DNA of 64,000 nucleotides from Leifsonia xyli subsp. xyli str. CTCB07 (GCF_000007665.1 NC_006087.1:1984001-2048000), one strand, 5' to 3'. Positions 33,468-46,040 are shown, counted from the stretch's first letter. The notes: generated by a model from the letters alone, not told the origin. Translations and numbers: made by a program.

Positions 33468-34205
33468 CTATTCAGGAAGAGCTGCCGACACCCGCGTAAG
33501 GTGTGCAATGAACTTCTCCTGGAGAACGCGCTCGTTACCTTCGGTAGGGGCGGACCGCCCGCACCATGTCCAAGCGCCGCACCATAAGGCAGCGGCGACA
33601 ACAACCGCGGTTGCTGCCGTAATTGCCGCTGCGTTTTGTACGATCACTCCAGCATATACGGCAACCGCAACTGCTGCCGCGCAAGCCGCGACGACGCCAC
33701 ACATGGGCACAACTGCCACGCCGCCATAGTTTTGGACTGCGGAGGCCAGTTCTTCCTCTGTGTACGTTTCTTTGATGTAGTCGTTGAACGATTGTCCGAG
33801 TTGCTCAAGCCCAGCAGTGACCGTGTTCACCGAACCGGATCTGATTTTCTCAACAGCCGCATCTGCCTCCGGCTCTTTTACCTCCAGGAATGCATCCCGC
33901 GCCGACTGAAGGTTCGCCTCAACAATCGCAAGATCATCTGGAGATGAGAACAGGGCCGAAACAGAGTTTCCAAGACTGTCAGCCACAGGTCCCATTCCGA
34001 AAAGCACACCGTCGATGATCTGAACATCCACAGCAGTCATTAATGAGGACCCCGCACTCGTTGAATCCATGGCAACAGTGCTCTGCTCAACCGCTGATGC
34101 TGGGCTTGCTACAGAAGTCAACACGAGCGCAAGTATTGAGACGGCCGCAAGGATCTCTCCCTTTTTGCGCACCCTCGGTGAGCCGCGTGTTTTGATATTT
34201 CTCAT
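33468..34205 (-). CDS. sdpC: SdpC-family antimicrobial peptide precursor
   Basis: 245 residues. It has a long basic N-terminus and a signal peptide (LAAVSILALVLTSVASPASA, cleavage near residue 38). The family block DVQIIDGVLFGMGPVA follows, then a linker and an Ala/Val-rich hydrophobic toxin region beginning near residue 163. Cys169 and Cys175 give the C-x5-C spacing of the disulfide in Bacillus SDP; two more Cys are at 209 and 215. The tail after 216 is hydrophilic and probably removed. AAAGGAAC precedes the ATG. The gene is open, but its maturation genes are broken. Lower GC than its surroundings suggests transfer. Confidence 0.85.
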   Translation of the reverse strand: MRNIKTRGSPRVRKKGEILAAVSILALVLTSVASPASAVEQSTVAMDSTSAGSSLMTAVDVQIIDGVLFGMGPVADSLGNSVSALFSSPDDLAIVEANLQSARDAFLEVKEPEADAAVEKIRSGSVNTVTAGLEQLGQSFNDYIKETYTEEELASAVQNYGGVAVVPMCGVVAACAAAVAVAVYAGVIVQNAAAITAATAVVVAAALWCGAWTWCGRSAPTEGNERVLQEKFIAHLTRVSAALPE

Positions 34206-34509
34206 TTTTCAGTTCCTTTCACTCTTCATTGATAGAAAAAACTAGATAGATCACATAATACACAACTTGTGAATTTAAAGTTGTAAATTTTACCCATTCG
34301 AGACGAGTGGATTCGTCAGCAGACACCCGTCACCAGCAACTGAGTCTTACTCTCAGGCTGGAGCGTCGAATCCCGCGGACCAGTAAACTGGGGTAATGCG
34401 CAAGCACACGATCATAGGTGAGTGTGTTTGCCCGACCCCGGCTATGCGAGCGTGCCGTGCTCGGCCGCTCCGCTCGTTGTGACCGTGAACCGCTGAGTCA
34501 GCCACACGA
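34206..34509. other. AT-rich region upstream of sdpC; no gene
   Basis: About 300 bp. The first 100 bp next to sdpC are very AT-rich (around 34230-34300) and probably hold its promoter. The rest returns to genomic base composition at about 34370, marking the right edge of the low-GC island. No ORF with support and no RNA gene was recognised. Confidence 0.5.
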
Positions 34510-34550
34510 GAAGGGCGCTGGAGGAGACGAGGTCCCCTCCAGCGCCCTTC
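34510..34550 (-). terminator. Terminator of the ABC exporter operon
   Basis: Perfect 15-bp inverted repeat GAAGGGCGCTGGAGG (34510-34524 / 34536-34550) with an 11-nt loop, 11 bp after the exporter stop codon. Confidence 0.85.
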
Positions 34551-34561
34551 TTCCGCTCAGC

Positions 34562-36363
34562 TCACACCAGCGAGTCACGCCAGGCCGCGTGCAGCTGCGC
34601 AAACCGGCCGGCTCCGGCGATGAGGTCGCCCGGGGCGCCGTCCTCGACCACACGGCCGTGCTCCATCACGAGCACCCGGTCCGCGATCGCGACCGTCGAG
34701 AGACGATGCGCGATGATCACCGCGGTGCGATCGGCGAGCAGCGTCTGCAACGCCTCCTGCACCAAACGCTCGCTCGGAATGTCGAGCGAGCTGGTCGCCT
34801 CGTCCAGGATGAGCACCGCCGGGTTCGCGAGGAAGGCCCGCGCGAACGAGATCAGCTGCCGCTGACCCGCCGAAACCCGGCCGCCGCGCTTGTTCACGTC
34901 GGTGTCGTAGCCGTTCGGCAGACCCTGGACGAACTCGTGCGCGCCGACCGCCGTCGCCGCCTCGATCACCTGCTGGCGGGTCGCATCCGACATCCCAAGC
35001 GCGATATTGTCCGCGCCCGAGCCGCTGAACAGGTACGCCTCCTGGGTAACCATGACGACCGCACGGCGCAGATCCTTCGGGTGCAGACTCAGCAGATCGA
35101 CGCCGTCCAGGCGGACGGCGCCCGCACTCGGATCGTAGAACCGGGAGATGAGCTTGGCCAGCGTCGATTTTCCCGCCCCCGTCGAGCCAACGAGCGCCAC
35201 GGTCTGCCCCGCGGGGATGTCCAGGCTGAACTCGGGCAGGATGACCCGGTCTTCCGTGTAAGCGAACGTCACCTCCTCGAAGGCCACCCGCCCCTCCGCC
35301 GTCCACAGATCCACCGGTTTCACCGGGTCCAGGACGCTCGGCTCCTCTTCCAGGACGCCCGAGATCTTCTCGAGTGCGGCCGCAGCCGACTGGTAGGAGT
35401 TGTAGAACATCGCCATCTCCTCCATCAGGTCGAAGAACCGGCGGGTGTACAGCAGCGCCGCGAGCAGCACGCCGATCGCGAGCTGGCCGTCCGCCACCCG
35501 GAAACCGCCGACCAGGAGGACGACACCGACCGTCACATTGCCGATCATCACCAGTCCCGGATCGAAGACTCCGAACAGCTGGATGACGCGGGCGTTCACA
35601 TCCCGGTACTCCTCGACCAGACCACCGAACTCCTTCTCGTTGCGCTTCTCCTTGCGGAACGCTTTGACCGCGCGGATGCCGGTCATGGTCTCCACGAACT
35701 GCACGATCAGCCTCGCCGAGGCCACCCGCGAGATGCGGAACAGCACCTGCGAGCGCTTCTGGAACCAGCGCGTGAGCAGGTACAGCGGCACCAGCGAGCA
35801 GAACAGCACCGCTCCGCTCACCCCGTCCAGAGAGAACAGCATGATGGCGATGAACAGCATGTAGAGGAAGCCCTGCACCAGCTGGTTGATGCCGGAGTCC
35901 AGCAGTTCGCGGATCGAGTCCAGGTCGCTCGTCTGCCGCGAGATGATGCGGCCGGAGGTGTACGACTCGTGGAACTCGAGCGAGAGCCTCTGCGTGTGCA
36001 GGAACACCCGTTTGCGCAAGTCGATCAGGATGGCCTGGCTGATCCGGGCGCTCAGCACCGTGTACCACGCGATCAGCACAGCGCCGATGACGCCGGTGAA
36101 CAGGTACGCGGCGCCGACCGCGGCCAGCGGGAACCAGTCCTGCTTCAGCAGCGCGGGCAGCCCGTTTTCGATGCCGAACGCGATGATCGCGGGACCGGCG
36201 ACCTGGGCGGCCGTGCTGACCACGACCACGGCCGCCGTCAGCGCCAGCCGCAGGCGCAGCAGCGATCCGAGCAGGCGCAGCGAGCGCCGGCGGATCTGCC
36301 GGCTCTCCTCCTTGGTGAGGTCATGGCGCTCTTCGCCCTCGACCCCCGTAACGGTCGTCGTGC

Positions 36364-36367
<4 letters not shown>
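34562..36367 (-). CDS. ABC exporter half-transporter (fused permease and ATPase)
   Basis: 601 residues: six-helix ABC membrane domain (about 30-330; [20 protein letters not shown] is the coupling segment) and an ATPase domain with Walker [10 protein letters not shown], signature [16 protein letters not shown], Walker [13 protein letters not shown] and switch His in IAHRLST. It overlaps the stop of a second half-transporter gene, which is broken. Such pairs usually form heterodimeric multidrug or lipid exporters. Whether this half can act as a homodimer is unknown. Confidence 0.92.
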
Positions 36368-38148
<1,781 letters not shown>

Positions 38149-38534
38149 GGGTTCCGTTCTCTGTGTCGTTCTTCTTCGATGCTTCTCCTCGGCGGGTCGG
38201 AGCCGACCCGCCGAGGGCGCGCTGAAAGGTCATTGAAAGAGGCGTTCGCGTGACCGTGTGGCCGAGCGGAGACCCCGGAATGGGCGTACCCGGACGGCGC
38301 GCCTGCCAGAGTCACCCGGAAGCGCGAGACCTCCTGGGACTTACCGGGCGGGGCCCGGCTCCGGGGACGCGGCGACGACGAGCCCGTACACGGTCACGAT
38401 TCGTGTGTTCCCGTCGTTGTCATGGCGTCCTCCCACAGCGAATGCGTCTTCCGATTGCTGCGGCAAGACAGCTTTACATACTATGGCCAGATCGGCATTC
38501 GGCGCAAGAAGAAAAGGTGGATCAGCCGGGCAGG
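38149..38534. other. 386-bp intergenic region; no gene recognised
   Basis: It lies between the start of the broken ABC gene and the stop of the DDAH-like gene, and should contain the exporter promoter near 38150-38240. Short frames exist on both strands but none has a ribosome site or family resemblance. Confidence 0.45.
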
Positions 38535-39755
38535 TCAGCGAAGCCGGACGGAGAGGCAGGTCACGCCCCCCTCGCGCTTCTCGAACTCGGAGATGTCCAC
38601 GGTGACGACCCGGTAGCCGAGGTCCTGGATCAGCGCCACCGACTGCGGGGCGCTGGCGGACATCAGCACGGTCACCTCATCCAAGATCACGACAGCCGTG
38701 CCGTGTGCCTCCGGAACGGGGAGGAAACGCTCGAAGAAACGGACATCGTCCACGATGGGCTCATACCCGATCACGGTGCCATCGGGCAGCGCGGTGACGG
38801 CGGTCTTCAGGTGCAGGGCTTTGGTCACCGGAACCGCGACCACCGTGTAGCCGAGCGGCGTCACGAGGGCGCGCAGCTGGCGGATGCCCTCAGCATTGGT
38901 TCGGCCGCTGCGGCCAACGTACACCGTGTCGCCAATCGTCAGGACATCGCCGCCGTCGAGCGTGCCCGGTTCCTCGATGCCCTCCAGGCGCAGGCCCTGG
39001 GCGCGCAGCGCCGCCTCCGTGCCCGCGACCTCCGGCTTGCGCTCGTCGGCGCCGGGACACGAGAGGACGGCGACATCGCCGAAGACGACGGCGGTGTCCT
39101 CGACGAACACTGAGTCCGCGAGATCGTCGGCGCTGGCGACCTCGACCGTCTGCCAGCCCTCCCCCGCGAGAGCGGCGACGTAGGCGTCCCACTGCTCATC
39201 GGCTTTGGCGGTGTCGACCGTTTCGCGCTCGAGGTGGGTGACCAGGCCGTCCTCGAGGGTGGCGGCGGGGATGCGGACCAGCGCGACCTTGCGGCCGGAC
39301 CCGAAGCGGGCGCTGCCCGACACGAAGCGGAACAGCCAGCGGCCGAACGTGGGGGTCAGCACGGCGATCCCGACGATGTAGAGCAGGTTGATCCCGAGCA
39401 GCGTGCCCAGCACCGCAACCAGGAGGTCGCCGCCGAACGGGGAGCCGGCCGCGGTCGCCGTCGCCAGCGTGCCGGCCGCCGGAGCGAGGAAGCCGGCGAG
39501 CGCGCCGGCGATGAGCGCGGTCCACCACCGATCGAACGCACCGCCCGAACCTGCGGCGAAGAGCAGGGCGAAAGCGAGCACACTCGTGAAGGAGAAGTAG
39601 TTGCTGACCGCGATGATGAGCGCACCCGTAGGAGCCGTCGACCCGGCGATGCTGCCGACATAGAACGCGGCGATCATGGCCGCATGAACGACCAGGGCCA
39701 CCGTCAAGGCGGCGATCAAGGATGCGACAAGCCGGCGGCCCCACGAAGAAGTCAT
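38535..39755 (-). CDS. Dimethylarginine dimethylaminohydrolase-like enzyme with N-terminal membrane domain
   Basis: 406 residues. The first 140 form four hydrophobic helices. Residues about 155-406 are a DDAH/arginine-deiminase-fold hydrolase: DSVFVEDTAVVFGDVAV, GTLDGGDVL, GRSGRTNAEGIRQL, catalytic His in ALHLKTAVTALPDG and catalytic Cys in REGGVTCLSVRLR. DDAH converts methylated arginines to citrulline. The membrane fusion is unusual compared with soluble DDAH and suggests a membrane-anchored enzyme; the true substrate is not known from sequence. Confidence 0.85.
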   Translation of the reverse strand: MTSSWGRRLVASLIAALTVALVVHAAMIAAFYVGSIAGSTAPTGALIIAVSNYFSFTSVLAFALLFAAGSGGAFDRWWTALIAGALAGFLAPAAGTLATATAAGSPFGGDLLVAVLGTLLGINLLYIVGIAVLTPTFGRWLFRFVSGSARFGSGRKVALVRIPAATLEDGLVTHLERETVDTAKADEQWDAYVAALAGEGWQTVEVASADDLADSVFVEDTAVVFGDVAVLSCPGADERKPEVAGTEAALRAQGLRLEGIEEPGTLDGGDVLTIGDTVYVGRSGRTNAEGIRQLRALVTPLGYTVVAVPVTKALHLKTAVTALPDGTVIGYEPIVDDVRFFERFLPVPEAHGTAVVILDEVTVLMSASAPQSVALIQDLGYRVVTVDISEFEKREGGVTCLSVRLR

Positions 39756-39867
39756 AGACGTAACCTATCGGACAGCTGCTATGCAATTGCTGGCATTGAC
39801 TCGCTGGGGGTCAGCCAGACCTGCGCGTTCCCCTCCACGGCGGTGAGAGTGGCGATCCCCCACGAAA

Positions 39868-39903
39868 TCCGTCCGGGTCCGGCCATAGGCCTTCCCGGAC
39901 GGA
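39868..39903 (-). terminator. purH terminator
   Basis: 10-bp inverted repeat TCCGTCCGGG / CCCGGACGGA (39868-39877 / 39894-39903), beginning 2 bp after the purH stop codon. Confidence 0.7.
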
Positions 39904-39905
39904 GC

Positions 39906-41486
39906 TCAGTGGAAGAAATGCCGCTCACCGGTGAAGTACATGGTGACGCCGGCCGCCGTCGCGGAGGCGATCACCTCCTCGTCGCGGATGGAGCCGCCGG
40001 GCTGCACGATCGCCGCCACACCGGCGGCGATCAGGATCTCCGGACCGTCCGCGAACGGGAAGAAGGCGTCCGAGGCGGCAACCGCGCCCACAGCCCGCTC
40101 CGCTGCGCGGCTGACGGCGAGGGTACACGAGTCCACGCGGTTGACCTGGCCCATCCCGACGCCGACAGAGGCGCCGTCCTTGGCGAGCAGGATGGCGTTC
40201 GACTTCACAGCGCGGCACGCCTTCCAGGTGAACTCGAGGTCGGCGCGGGTGACGGCGTCCGCCTCGGCTCCGGCGACGAGAGTCCAGCCGGAGGAGTCGA
40301 ACTCATCGAAGCGGTCGGTGTCCTGAACCAGAACGCCGCCCGAGATCTGCCGGAACTCGGTCAGCGACCGCGCGTAGCCGACCGGCAGTTCCAGGATGCG
40401 CAGGTTCTTCTTCGTCTTCAGCAGTTCGAGCGCCCCCGGCTCGTAGCCGGGCGCGATCAGCACCTCGGTGAAGATGCCCCTCACCGTCTCCGCCATCGCG
40501 AGGGTCACCGTCCGGTTCGCGGCGATCACACCGCCATAGGCGGAGACGGGGTCGCACTCGTGGGCCTTGCGGTGCGCTTCCGCGATGTCGCCGGCGACCG
40601 CGATGCCGCACGGGTTCGCGTGCTTGACGATCGCGACAGCCGGCTCGGCGAAGTCGTACGCGCTGCGGAGAGCGGCGTCGGCGTCCACATAGTTGTTGTA
40701 CGACATCTCCTTGCCCCCGTGCTGCGACGCCTGCGCGATGCCGCAGCCAGCCGGGTCCGCGTAGAGGGCCGCTGCCTGGTGCGCGTTCTCGCCGTAGCGG
40801 AGCGGCTGCCCCCACTCGGCGCGGACCTCGAACCGTTCGGCGACAGCGGAGAGGTCCGGGGCCTCGCCCGCGAACCACGCGGCGACCGCCCCGTCGTAGG
40901 CGGCCGTGTGCGCGAACGCGCGCGCCGCCAGCTCGCGGCGCTGGCCCCAGGTGGTGCCGCCGGCGGCGACCGCGGCGGCGAGACCTGCGTAGTCGGCGGG
41001 CGAGACGACGATCGCGACGTTGGCGTGGTTCTTGGCGGACGCCCGCACCATCGCCGGCCCCCCGATGTCGATCTGCTCGACCACGTCGTCGTCCACCGCA
41101 CCCGAAGCGACCGTCTCGACGAACGGGTACAGGTTCACAACGACGAGCTCGAACGGCTCGATGCCAAGATCCTTCAGCTGCTCCTCGTGCGAGGCGAGCC
41201 GCAGATCGGCCAGCAGGCCGGAGTGGATGGCCGGGTGCAGCGTCTTGACACGGCCGTCGAGCGACTCGGGGAAGCCGGTGACGCTCGCGACATCGGTGAC
41301 CGTGTGCCCGGCCTCCCGGATGGTCTGGGCGGTCGACCCGGTCGACACGATCTCGACACCGGCGTCCGCCAGGGACGCCGCCAGGTCGAGCAGACCGGTC
41401 TTGTCGCTGACCGAGATCAGCGCGCGTCGGATCGGAACGACATCCCGTTCGCGGAAGAGGCTGGTGTCGTGGCGGGGGCCGTTCAT
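39906..41486 (-). CDS. purH: Bifunctional AICAR transformylase / IMP cyclohydrolase
   Basis: 526 residues; catalyses the last two steps of IMP synthesis. The N-terminal cyclohydrolase domain (about 15-210) starts [17 protein letters not shown] and contains [30 protein letters not shown] and VVNLYPF. The C-terminal transformylase has [37 protein letters not shown] and the C-terminal TGERHFFH. The start overlaps the purN stop (4 bp), the standard order purN-purH. Confidence 0.97.
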   Translation of the reverse strand: MNGPRHDTSLFRERDVVPIRRALISVSDKTGLLDLAASLADAGVEIVSTGSTAQTIREAGHTVTDVASVTGFPESLDGRVKTLHPAIHSGLLADLRLASHEEQLKDLGIEPFELVVVNLYPFVETVASGAVDDDVVEQIDIGGPAMVRASAKNHANVAIVVSPADYAGLAAAVAAGGTTWGQRRELAARAFAHTAAYDGAVAAWFAGEAPDLSAVAERFEVRAEWGQPLRYGENAHQAAALYADPAGCGIAQASQHGGKEMSYNNYVDADAALRSAYDFAEPAVAIVKHANPCGIAVAGDIAEAHRKAHECDPVSAYGGVIAANRTVTLAMAETVRGIFTEVLIAPGYEPGALELLKTKKNLRILELPVGYARSLTEFRQISGGVLVQDTDRFDEFDSSGWTLVAGAEADAVTRADLEFTWKACRAVKSNAILLAKDGASVGVGMGQVNRVDSCTLAVSRAAERAVGAVAASDAFFPFADGPEILIAAGVAAIVQPGGSIRDEEVIASATAAGVTMYFTGERHFFH

Positions 41487-42076
41487 GCTCGGGAAAGCTC
41501 CTTGAGGTCGAGGTGTCCGTTGGCGATGTCGAGCACAGCTCCGATGAGCAGCCGCCGCTCCACAGGTTTGATGCGCTCGTGCAGGCTGGCCTCGGTGTCC
41601 CCCGGCTCCACCGGCACGCGCTCCTGGCAGACGATCGGCCCGGCGTCCACTCCGTCGTCCACGACGATCAGGCTCGCGCCGGTCTGGGTCACACCCGCGG
41701 CCAGCGCGTCCCGCACCCCGTGGGCGCCGGGGAACTCGGGAAGGTAGGCCGGGTGGGTGTTGAGAAGGAAGGGCGAGAACGCCGCGACCACGCGCGGGGG
41801 CACCAGCCGCATGAAGCCGGAGAGGATGACGAGGTCCGGCTGCCACTGCTCGATCTGCGCGAGCAACGCGTCCCCCCATTCGACACGATCGTCGTACGAC
41901 GTGAACGGCACCGTGAAACTCGGCACGCCGAACTCCTCCGCGTGTGCAAGGCCGTCCGCATCGCGGTCGGCGCCGACGGCGACCACGCGCGCGAGGAACT
42001 CGGCATCGGCCGCAGCCTCCAGCAGAGCGCGCAGGTTGGAGCCAGCGCCGGAGATCAGAACCACAATCGAAAGCAC
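41483..42076 (-). CDS. purN: Phosphoribosylglycinamide formyltransferase
   Basis: 197 residues; transfers a formyl group from 10-formyl-THF to GAR in purine synthesis. Motifs: [16 protein letters not shown] at the N-terminus, [11 protein letters not shown], catalytic Asn/His in [20 protein letters not shown], and Asp in [14 protein letters not shown]. Overlaps purH by 4 bp and lies 41 bp after the thrE-like gene. Confidence 0.96.
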   Translation of the reverse strand: MLSIVVLISGAGSNLRALLEAAADAEFLARVVAVGADRDADGLAHAEEFGVPSFTVPFTSYDDRVEWGDALLAQIEQWQPDLVILSGFMRLVPPRVVAAFSPFLLNTHPAYLPEFPGAHGVRDALAAGVTQTGASLIVVDDGVDAGPIVCQERVPVEPGDTEASLHERIKPVERRLLIGAVLDIANGHLDLKELSRA

Positions 42077-42117
42077 GCATCCAGCCTACCGGGGCGCGCA
42101 AAGGCGGCCCGACCGGC

Positions 42118-43437
42118 TCAGACCGGACGCAGCCCCCAGAACGCCGGCGTGAACGTGTAGATCTGGCGAAACAGCGCCGTCCCCACCAGCACGCCGAGAG
42201 CGATCGCCACAATGGAGCCCAGCACACTGGGGATGCTGCTCGGATCGAAGCCGACGCCGGCCGCGCTCTGAGCGAGCTGGATAAGCCCGGTCGCCCCGGG
42301 GACGAGCAGCCAGAACGAGGGCAGGAAGCACACGACCGCCGGGGGCGCGCCCGGCGCCGACTGGATCAGGTAGGCCAGGAGCGTGAGCGCGCAGGCGCCG
42401 AAGAACCCACTGAAAACCGTGCCCAGGAGCATCGCGCCGAGCATCTGTGCGCCGTAAACCGCCAGGAGCACGAACGTCAGAAAGAACAACGAGCGCCGCG
42501 GTCCGCAATAGTAGAGGTAGACGCCCAGAGAGAACAGGAGCACGCCGACCCACGGCTGGAACGGGGAGGGCGTGGGCGTTGTCGCGATCAGCGCTGCGCT
42601 CGCGGGGACACCAGTGATGGTCATCGCCGCCAGGATCCCGGTCGCGAGGAAACCGAGCTGGACGATCCCCGAGACCAGCCGGCTGGCGCCCGCGATCGTG
42701 TCCCCTGCCGCCAGCTCCCAGGCGCCGGTCGTGAGGACCGCGCCGGGCAGGAGCGTGACCAGCGGTGGGATGAGCGCCTGCAACGGCGCGCCGACGATCA
42801 CAGTCTTCCCGAGCGAGAAGATCAGCAGCGCGAGCAGGAAGGCGGTGGCGACGGGAAACAGAATGGCGGCGTGGGTTTTGGGGCGCACCGCCAGTTTCAC
42901 CACACCGACCAGCATCCCTAGCGCCAGGGCGTCCAGCATGGTGGGAACTTCGGCTCCGAGGAGCACGAGGGCGACCCCGGCAGCGGCGAACCCGTGCCCG
43001 AAAACACGGACAAGACCACGGAACCGCGGTTTCGCGACCTCGACCGCGTGCAGCACTTTGATGCCCTCGGTGGCGGTGATCGTCCCGGTGAGAGCCCGGT
43101 CCGCGACCGCGTAGACAGAGGAGGCGCGGTCGAAGCGCATCTCCTCGCCGGAAGGGACGGCGACCTCGAAGCGCGTCTGCTGCTTCCCCGGCATCCCGAC
43201 GGCCATGAGCGTCGGGAACACGAAAATCGCGGCCTTCGGCGAGCCGAGGGCCGTGGCGACCCGTTTCAGCGTGTTCTGGATATCGGTCGAGGCCATTCCG
43301 ATCGAGAGCAGCGCGCCGCCGAGCTGGACCAAGAACTCCTGCAACTGCACGGACGGGCTCTCCACAAGCTGTTCCACCTCGACCTGCCGCCGCTGGAACT
43401 CCGGCTTCAACCAGTGGCGACCCCGCCAGAATCTCAT
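42118..43437 (-). CDS. thrE: ThrE-family threonine/serine exporter
   Basis: 439 residues: an N-terminal cytoplasmic hydrolase-like domain (about 30-170; [28 protein letters not shown]) followed by ten predicted helices in two sets (DUF1212 and DUF3815 type). Proteins of this layout export threonine and serine in Corynebacterium. ATG 43437 was chosen because it overlaps the preceding stop by 4 bp; the longer frame upstream lies inside another gene. Confidence 0.9.
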   Translation of the reverse strand: MRFWRGRHWLKPEFQRRQVEVEQLVESPSVQLQEFLVQLGGALLSIGMASTDIQNTLKRVATALGSPKAAIFVFPTLMAVGMPGKQQTRFEVAVPSGEEMRFDRASSVYAVADRALTGTITATEGIKVLHAVEVAKPRFRGLVRVFGHGFAAAGVALVLLGAEVPTMLDALALGMLVGVVKLAVRPKTHAAILFPVATAFLLALLIFSLGKTVIVGAPLQALIPPLVTLLPGAVLTTGAWELAAGDTIAGASRLVSGIVQLGFLATGILAAMTITGVPASAALIATTPTPSPFQPWVGVLLFSLGVYLYYCGPRRSLFFLTFVLLAVYGAQMLGAMLLGTVFSGFFGACALTLLAYLIQSAPGAPPAVVCFLPSFWLLVPGATGLIQLAQSAAGVGFDPSSIPSVLGSIVAIALGVLVGTALFRQIYTFTPAFWGLRPV

Positions 43438-44774
43438 CTCCGCCTTCGTCCTCCCGCCAGCAAACCGATCACAGCAGCGACCGCGACCTCCGCCGCCGCG
43501 AGAGCTCCGACCAGCCACGGGTTCGGCCCCACCTCGTGCAGCCGACCAGGGCCGAGCGCACCAGAGGACCCCCACGCGAGCAGACCGAGCTCAACGCCGG
43601 AAACTATACCGATGCCGAGCGCGATGAGAAAGAGGGTAAACGCGCCGTCGGTGTCCACCCGGCGTGTGCCGCGGAGCAGCGCCCCCGCGAGGAAGCCCGC
43701 AAGCAGCGGCACCACGACCCCCACCAGCCCGAACGAGTACCCGTGAGCCGGGATCACCCCGAACAGCGGGAGCCCGGGCAGGGGCCCGAGATCGGTTCCG
43801 ATCGGACTCACCGACGAACCGGTTCCGATCGCGAAGCCCGGACCGATGAGCCACGACGCCAGCCAGATCACAAGGTTCGGCAGCAAAGCCAGTTGCCCGA
43901 CGGTGAGCGCGATTCCGCCCGCGACACCGGTCTGCAACTGCTCGTACAGGCTGATGATCGCACCGTAGTTGCCGAAGATGAGCAGCGTCAGGATGAGGGA
44001 GGCCAGCCCGATGACGATAGCGGCGGCGGCGGTCCCGGCGCGAAGAGCGCCGACAGCCGCCGTCCGAACAGGAGCCGGGACCGAGAGGGCGATCGCACGG
44101 ACTCCGACTCGGGCGCTGAGAGCGGTGAGGAGGGCGACGGGGCTCGCCGATGCGCCGTCCCGTGCTTCCGCGGCCAGCGGTTCCGGCGCTGGCGCACCCG
44201 TCGTCGCACCACCCGGAGCGTCCGCGCTCGCAGCGTCGGCGCTCGCAGCGTCGGCCGCGCGCGGCGTGTACCCGGCTGCGAACGCGAACCCCGCAGCGAT
44301 GCCCACCCCGTACACGAACGGCGGCAGCAGAGTCCCCTGCCACACCGACGGCTGCACCGGCGCGCTGCCTGCGGTCAGTGTCACGAGGACCGACACAGTC
44401 AGGAAGGCGGTGAGCGCACTCACCGCGCCCGTGAACCGGAACGGCGTCTCGGCGGCGCGCATCCCGGTCCGGACGCCGAGCCCGGCAGTGAGAGCGGCGA
44501 ACCCCAGTAGGGCGATCGTCACCTGGAACGGCGTCGCCGCGCCCGGCAGCCCGAGCGTCGCAACGGTCTGGGTGTCGAGCGTCACAGTCAGGTTGACCCC
44601 GTGGCCGGTCAGCCAGACATCGACCGCCGCGCGCCACACGACCAGGAATTCGGAACCGAGATGATACTGGGCCGCCCAGAGGATCGTGAACGGCACGACG
44701 CAGATCCCGAGTCCGACCGCCGCGACGACAACCGCTTCCAGCGCGGCGAGCAGGGCGACGGTTGTGCGATTCAT
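43434..44774 (-). CDS. DUF6350 family multi-pass membrane protein
   Basis: 446 residues with about ten helices, starting MNRTTVALLAALEAVVVAAV. A low-complexity Ala/Ser/Asp repeat (AADAASADAASADAPGG) sits in the loop around residue 180. DUF6350 genes are commonly found just upstream of purN in actinobacteria, as here; function unknown. Its stop overlaps the thrE start. Confidence 0.8.
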   Translation of the reverse strand: MNRTTVALLAALEAVVVAAVGLGICVVPFTILWAAQYHLGSEFLVVWRAAVDVWLTGHGVNLTVTLDTQTVATLGLPGAATPFQVTIALLGFAALTAGLGVRTGMRAAETPFRFTGAVSALTAFLTVSVLVTLTAGSAPVQPSVWQGTLLPPFVYGVGIAAGFAFAAGYTPRAADAASADAASADAPGGATTGAPAPEPLAAEARDGASASPVALLTALSARVGVRAIALSVPAPVRTAAVGALRAGTAAAAIVIGLASLILTLLIFGNYGAIISLYEQLQTGVAGGIALTVGQLALLPNLVIWLASWLIGPGFAIGTGSSVSPIGTDLGPLPGLPLFGVIPAHGYSFGLVGVVVPLLAGFLAGALLRGTRRVDTDGAFTLFLIALGIGIVSGVELGLLAWGSSGALGPGRLHEVGPNPWLVGALAAAEVAVAAVIGLLAGGRRRR

Positions 44775-44829
44775 GACCGGATGGAGCCTACCGGCCACCG
44801 CCCGCGCCGCCCGCCCGACACTTCGGGGC

Positions 44830-46040
44830 TCAGGAGACGATCATCGCCGGCGTGTCCTCGCTCGCGTGCTCGGGCACGGTGCCCACCGGTCGCTGCACCA
44901 ATTCCAGGATGGCGATGACGACCGCGGCGGCAACCAGTGTGCCGACGATGAGACCGGACGAGAGCGGCCGGACGAACAGCACGATCGCCGCCGCGGGACG
45001 GCGAACGGACCCGAATACCAGCCCACGAGCGCCGCGACCGCCGTGTCCTGCATCGTCGTCGTCACGGTGCCGTAGACCACCGTCGCCACCCCGGCCGGGA
45101 TCAGCGAGGCCACGAAGACGATCCGGCCGATCCCGATCCCGGCGAGGATCGCGATCATCGCAATCGCCAGTGCCACCGACGCCCCGATGAGCGCGGCCTG
45201 GCGACGCCGGGCGACGATCACGCCGAGCGCGAGCAGTCCAAGCGACACCCAAGGCAGCCACGCGCCCGCTGCGACCGCAACCCCGTAGAACAGCTGGATG
45301 GTCGGGATGGAGGAGTTCTGCGCGATCGTGAGCGTCTCATCGATGGACGGTATCTGCGAGGCGAACGCTATGCCCCGATCCTCGAGCACCTGCTTCACCC
45401 GGTCGATGATCGGCGCGAGCTGGATGCCGACCGATCCGTCGGACCCCACGCTGATCGCCGCCTTCGGATCATTCTGCATCGTCGCGACGAGCTGGTCGTG
45501 CGAGGTCCGCAGCGCCTGTTCGAAGACCTGAGCGAATGCGTCCGACGACACGAAATTCCCGACTGTCGTCTGGATCAGCGACACCACCCCTGAGCGAGCG
45601 GCCCTTTTCAGCAGTTCCAGCGCTTTCGTGGCGGCCGGGTCTGTCCCCAGCTCGGTGATCCCGTCGACGACCTCGGAGGTAATGCCCGGGATATCGACAT
45701 GGCTCTGGATGACCTTGACCGTCTCGGCCGTGATGTACTTCTGCACCGCGGGGTCGTCCGCCAGCGGCGCATAGACGGAGACGAAGCTGTCGGTGTCCGT
45801 CAGCTGCACCTTCGCCCACGCCGCCACCACAGCCACCGGGGCCAGAACGGCGCCGATTCCGATCAGCGCGACCGCCAGCAGCGTCCATCCCCACCCGCGC
45901 CGGTGCTTCCGCGGTGTTTCGGCCACCGCATCCGGCCGCGGCTCGATCGCGCTGCCATCCGCGCGGGCGCGGAGGGAGGCGTTCTCCGCTTCCAAAGCCG
46001 CGAGACGCTCCAGGAGGTCGGATTTCGTCAAACGTGTCAT
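44830..46040 (-). pseudogene. Large membrane protein, frameshifted near the C-terminus
   Basis: From ATG 46040 (GGAAGGGG upstream) the frame gives a short coiled-coil-like start (KSDLLERLAALEAENASLRA), a helix (WTLLAVALIGIGAVLAPVAV), a large extracytoplasmic domain (SFVSVYAPLADDPAVQKYIT and on) and four C-terminal helices. Near 44990 the frame is lost: after GWYSGPF the hydrophobic sequence continues in another frame (AAAIVLFVRPLSSGLIVGTL, then VIAILELVQRPVG) to a stop at 44830. Only about the last 55 residues are affected, so partial function is possible. Family not named; similar proteins are common in Microbacteriaceae. Confidence 0.75.
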
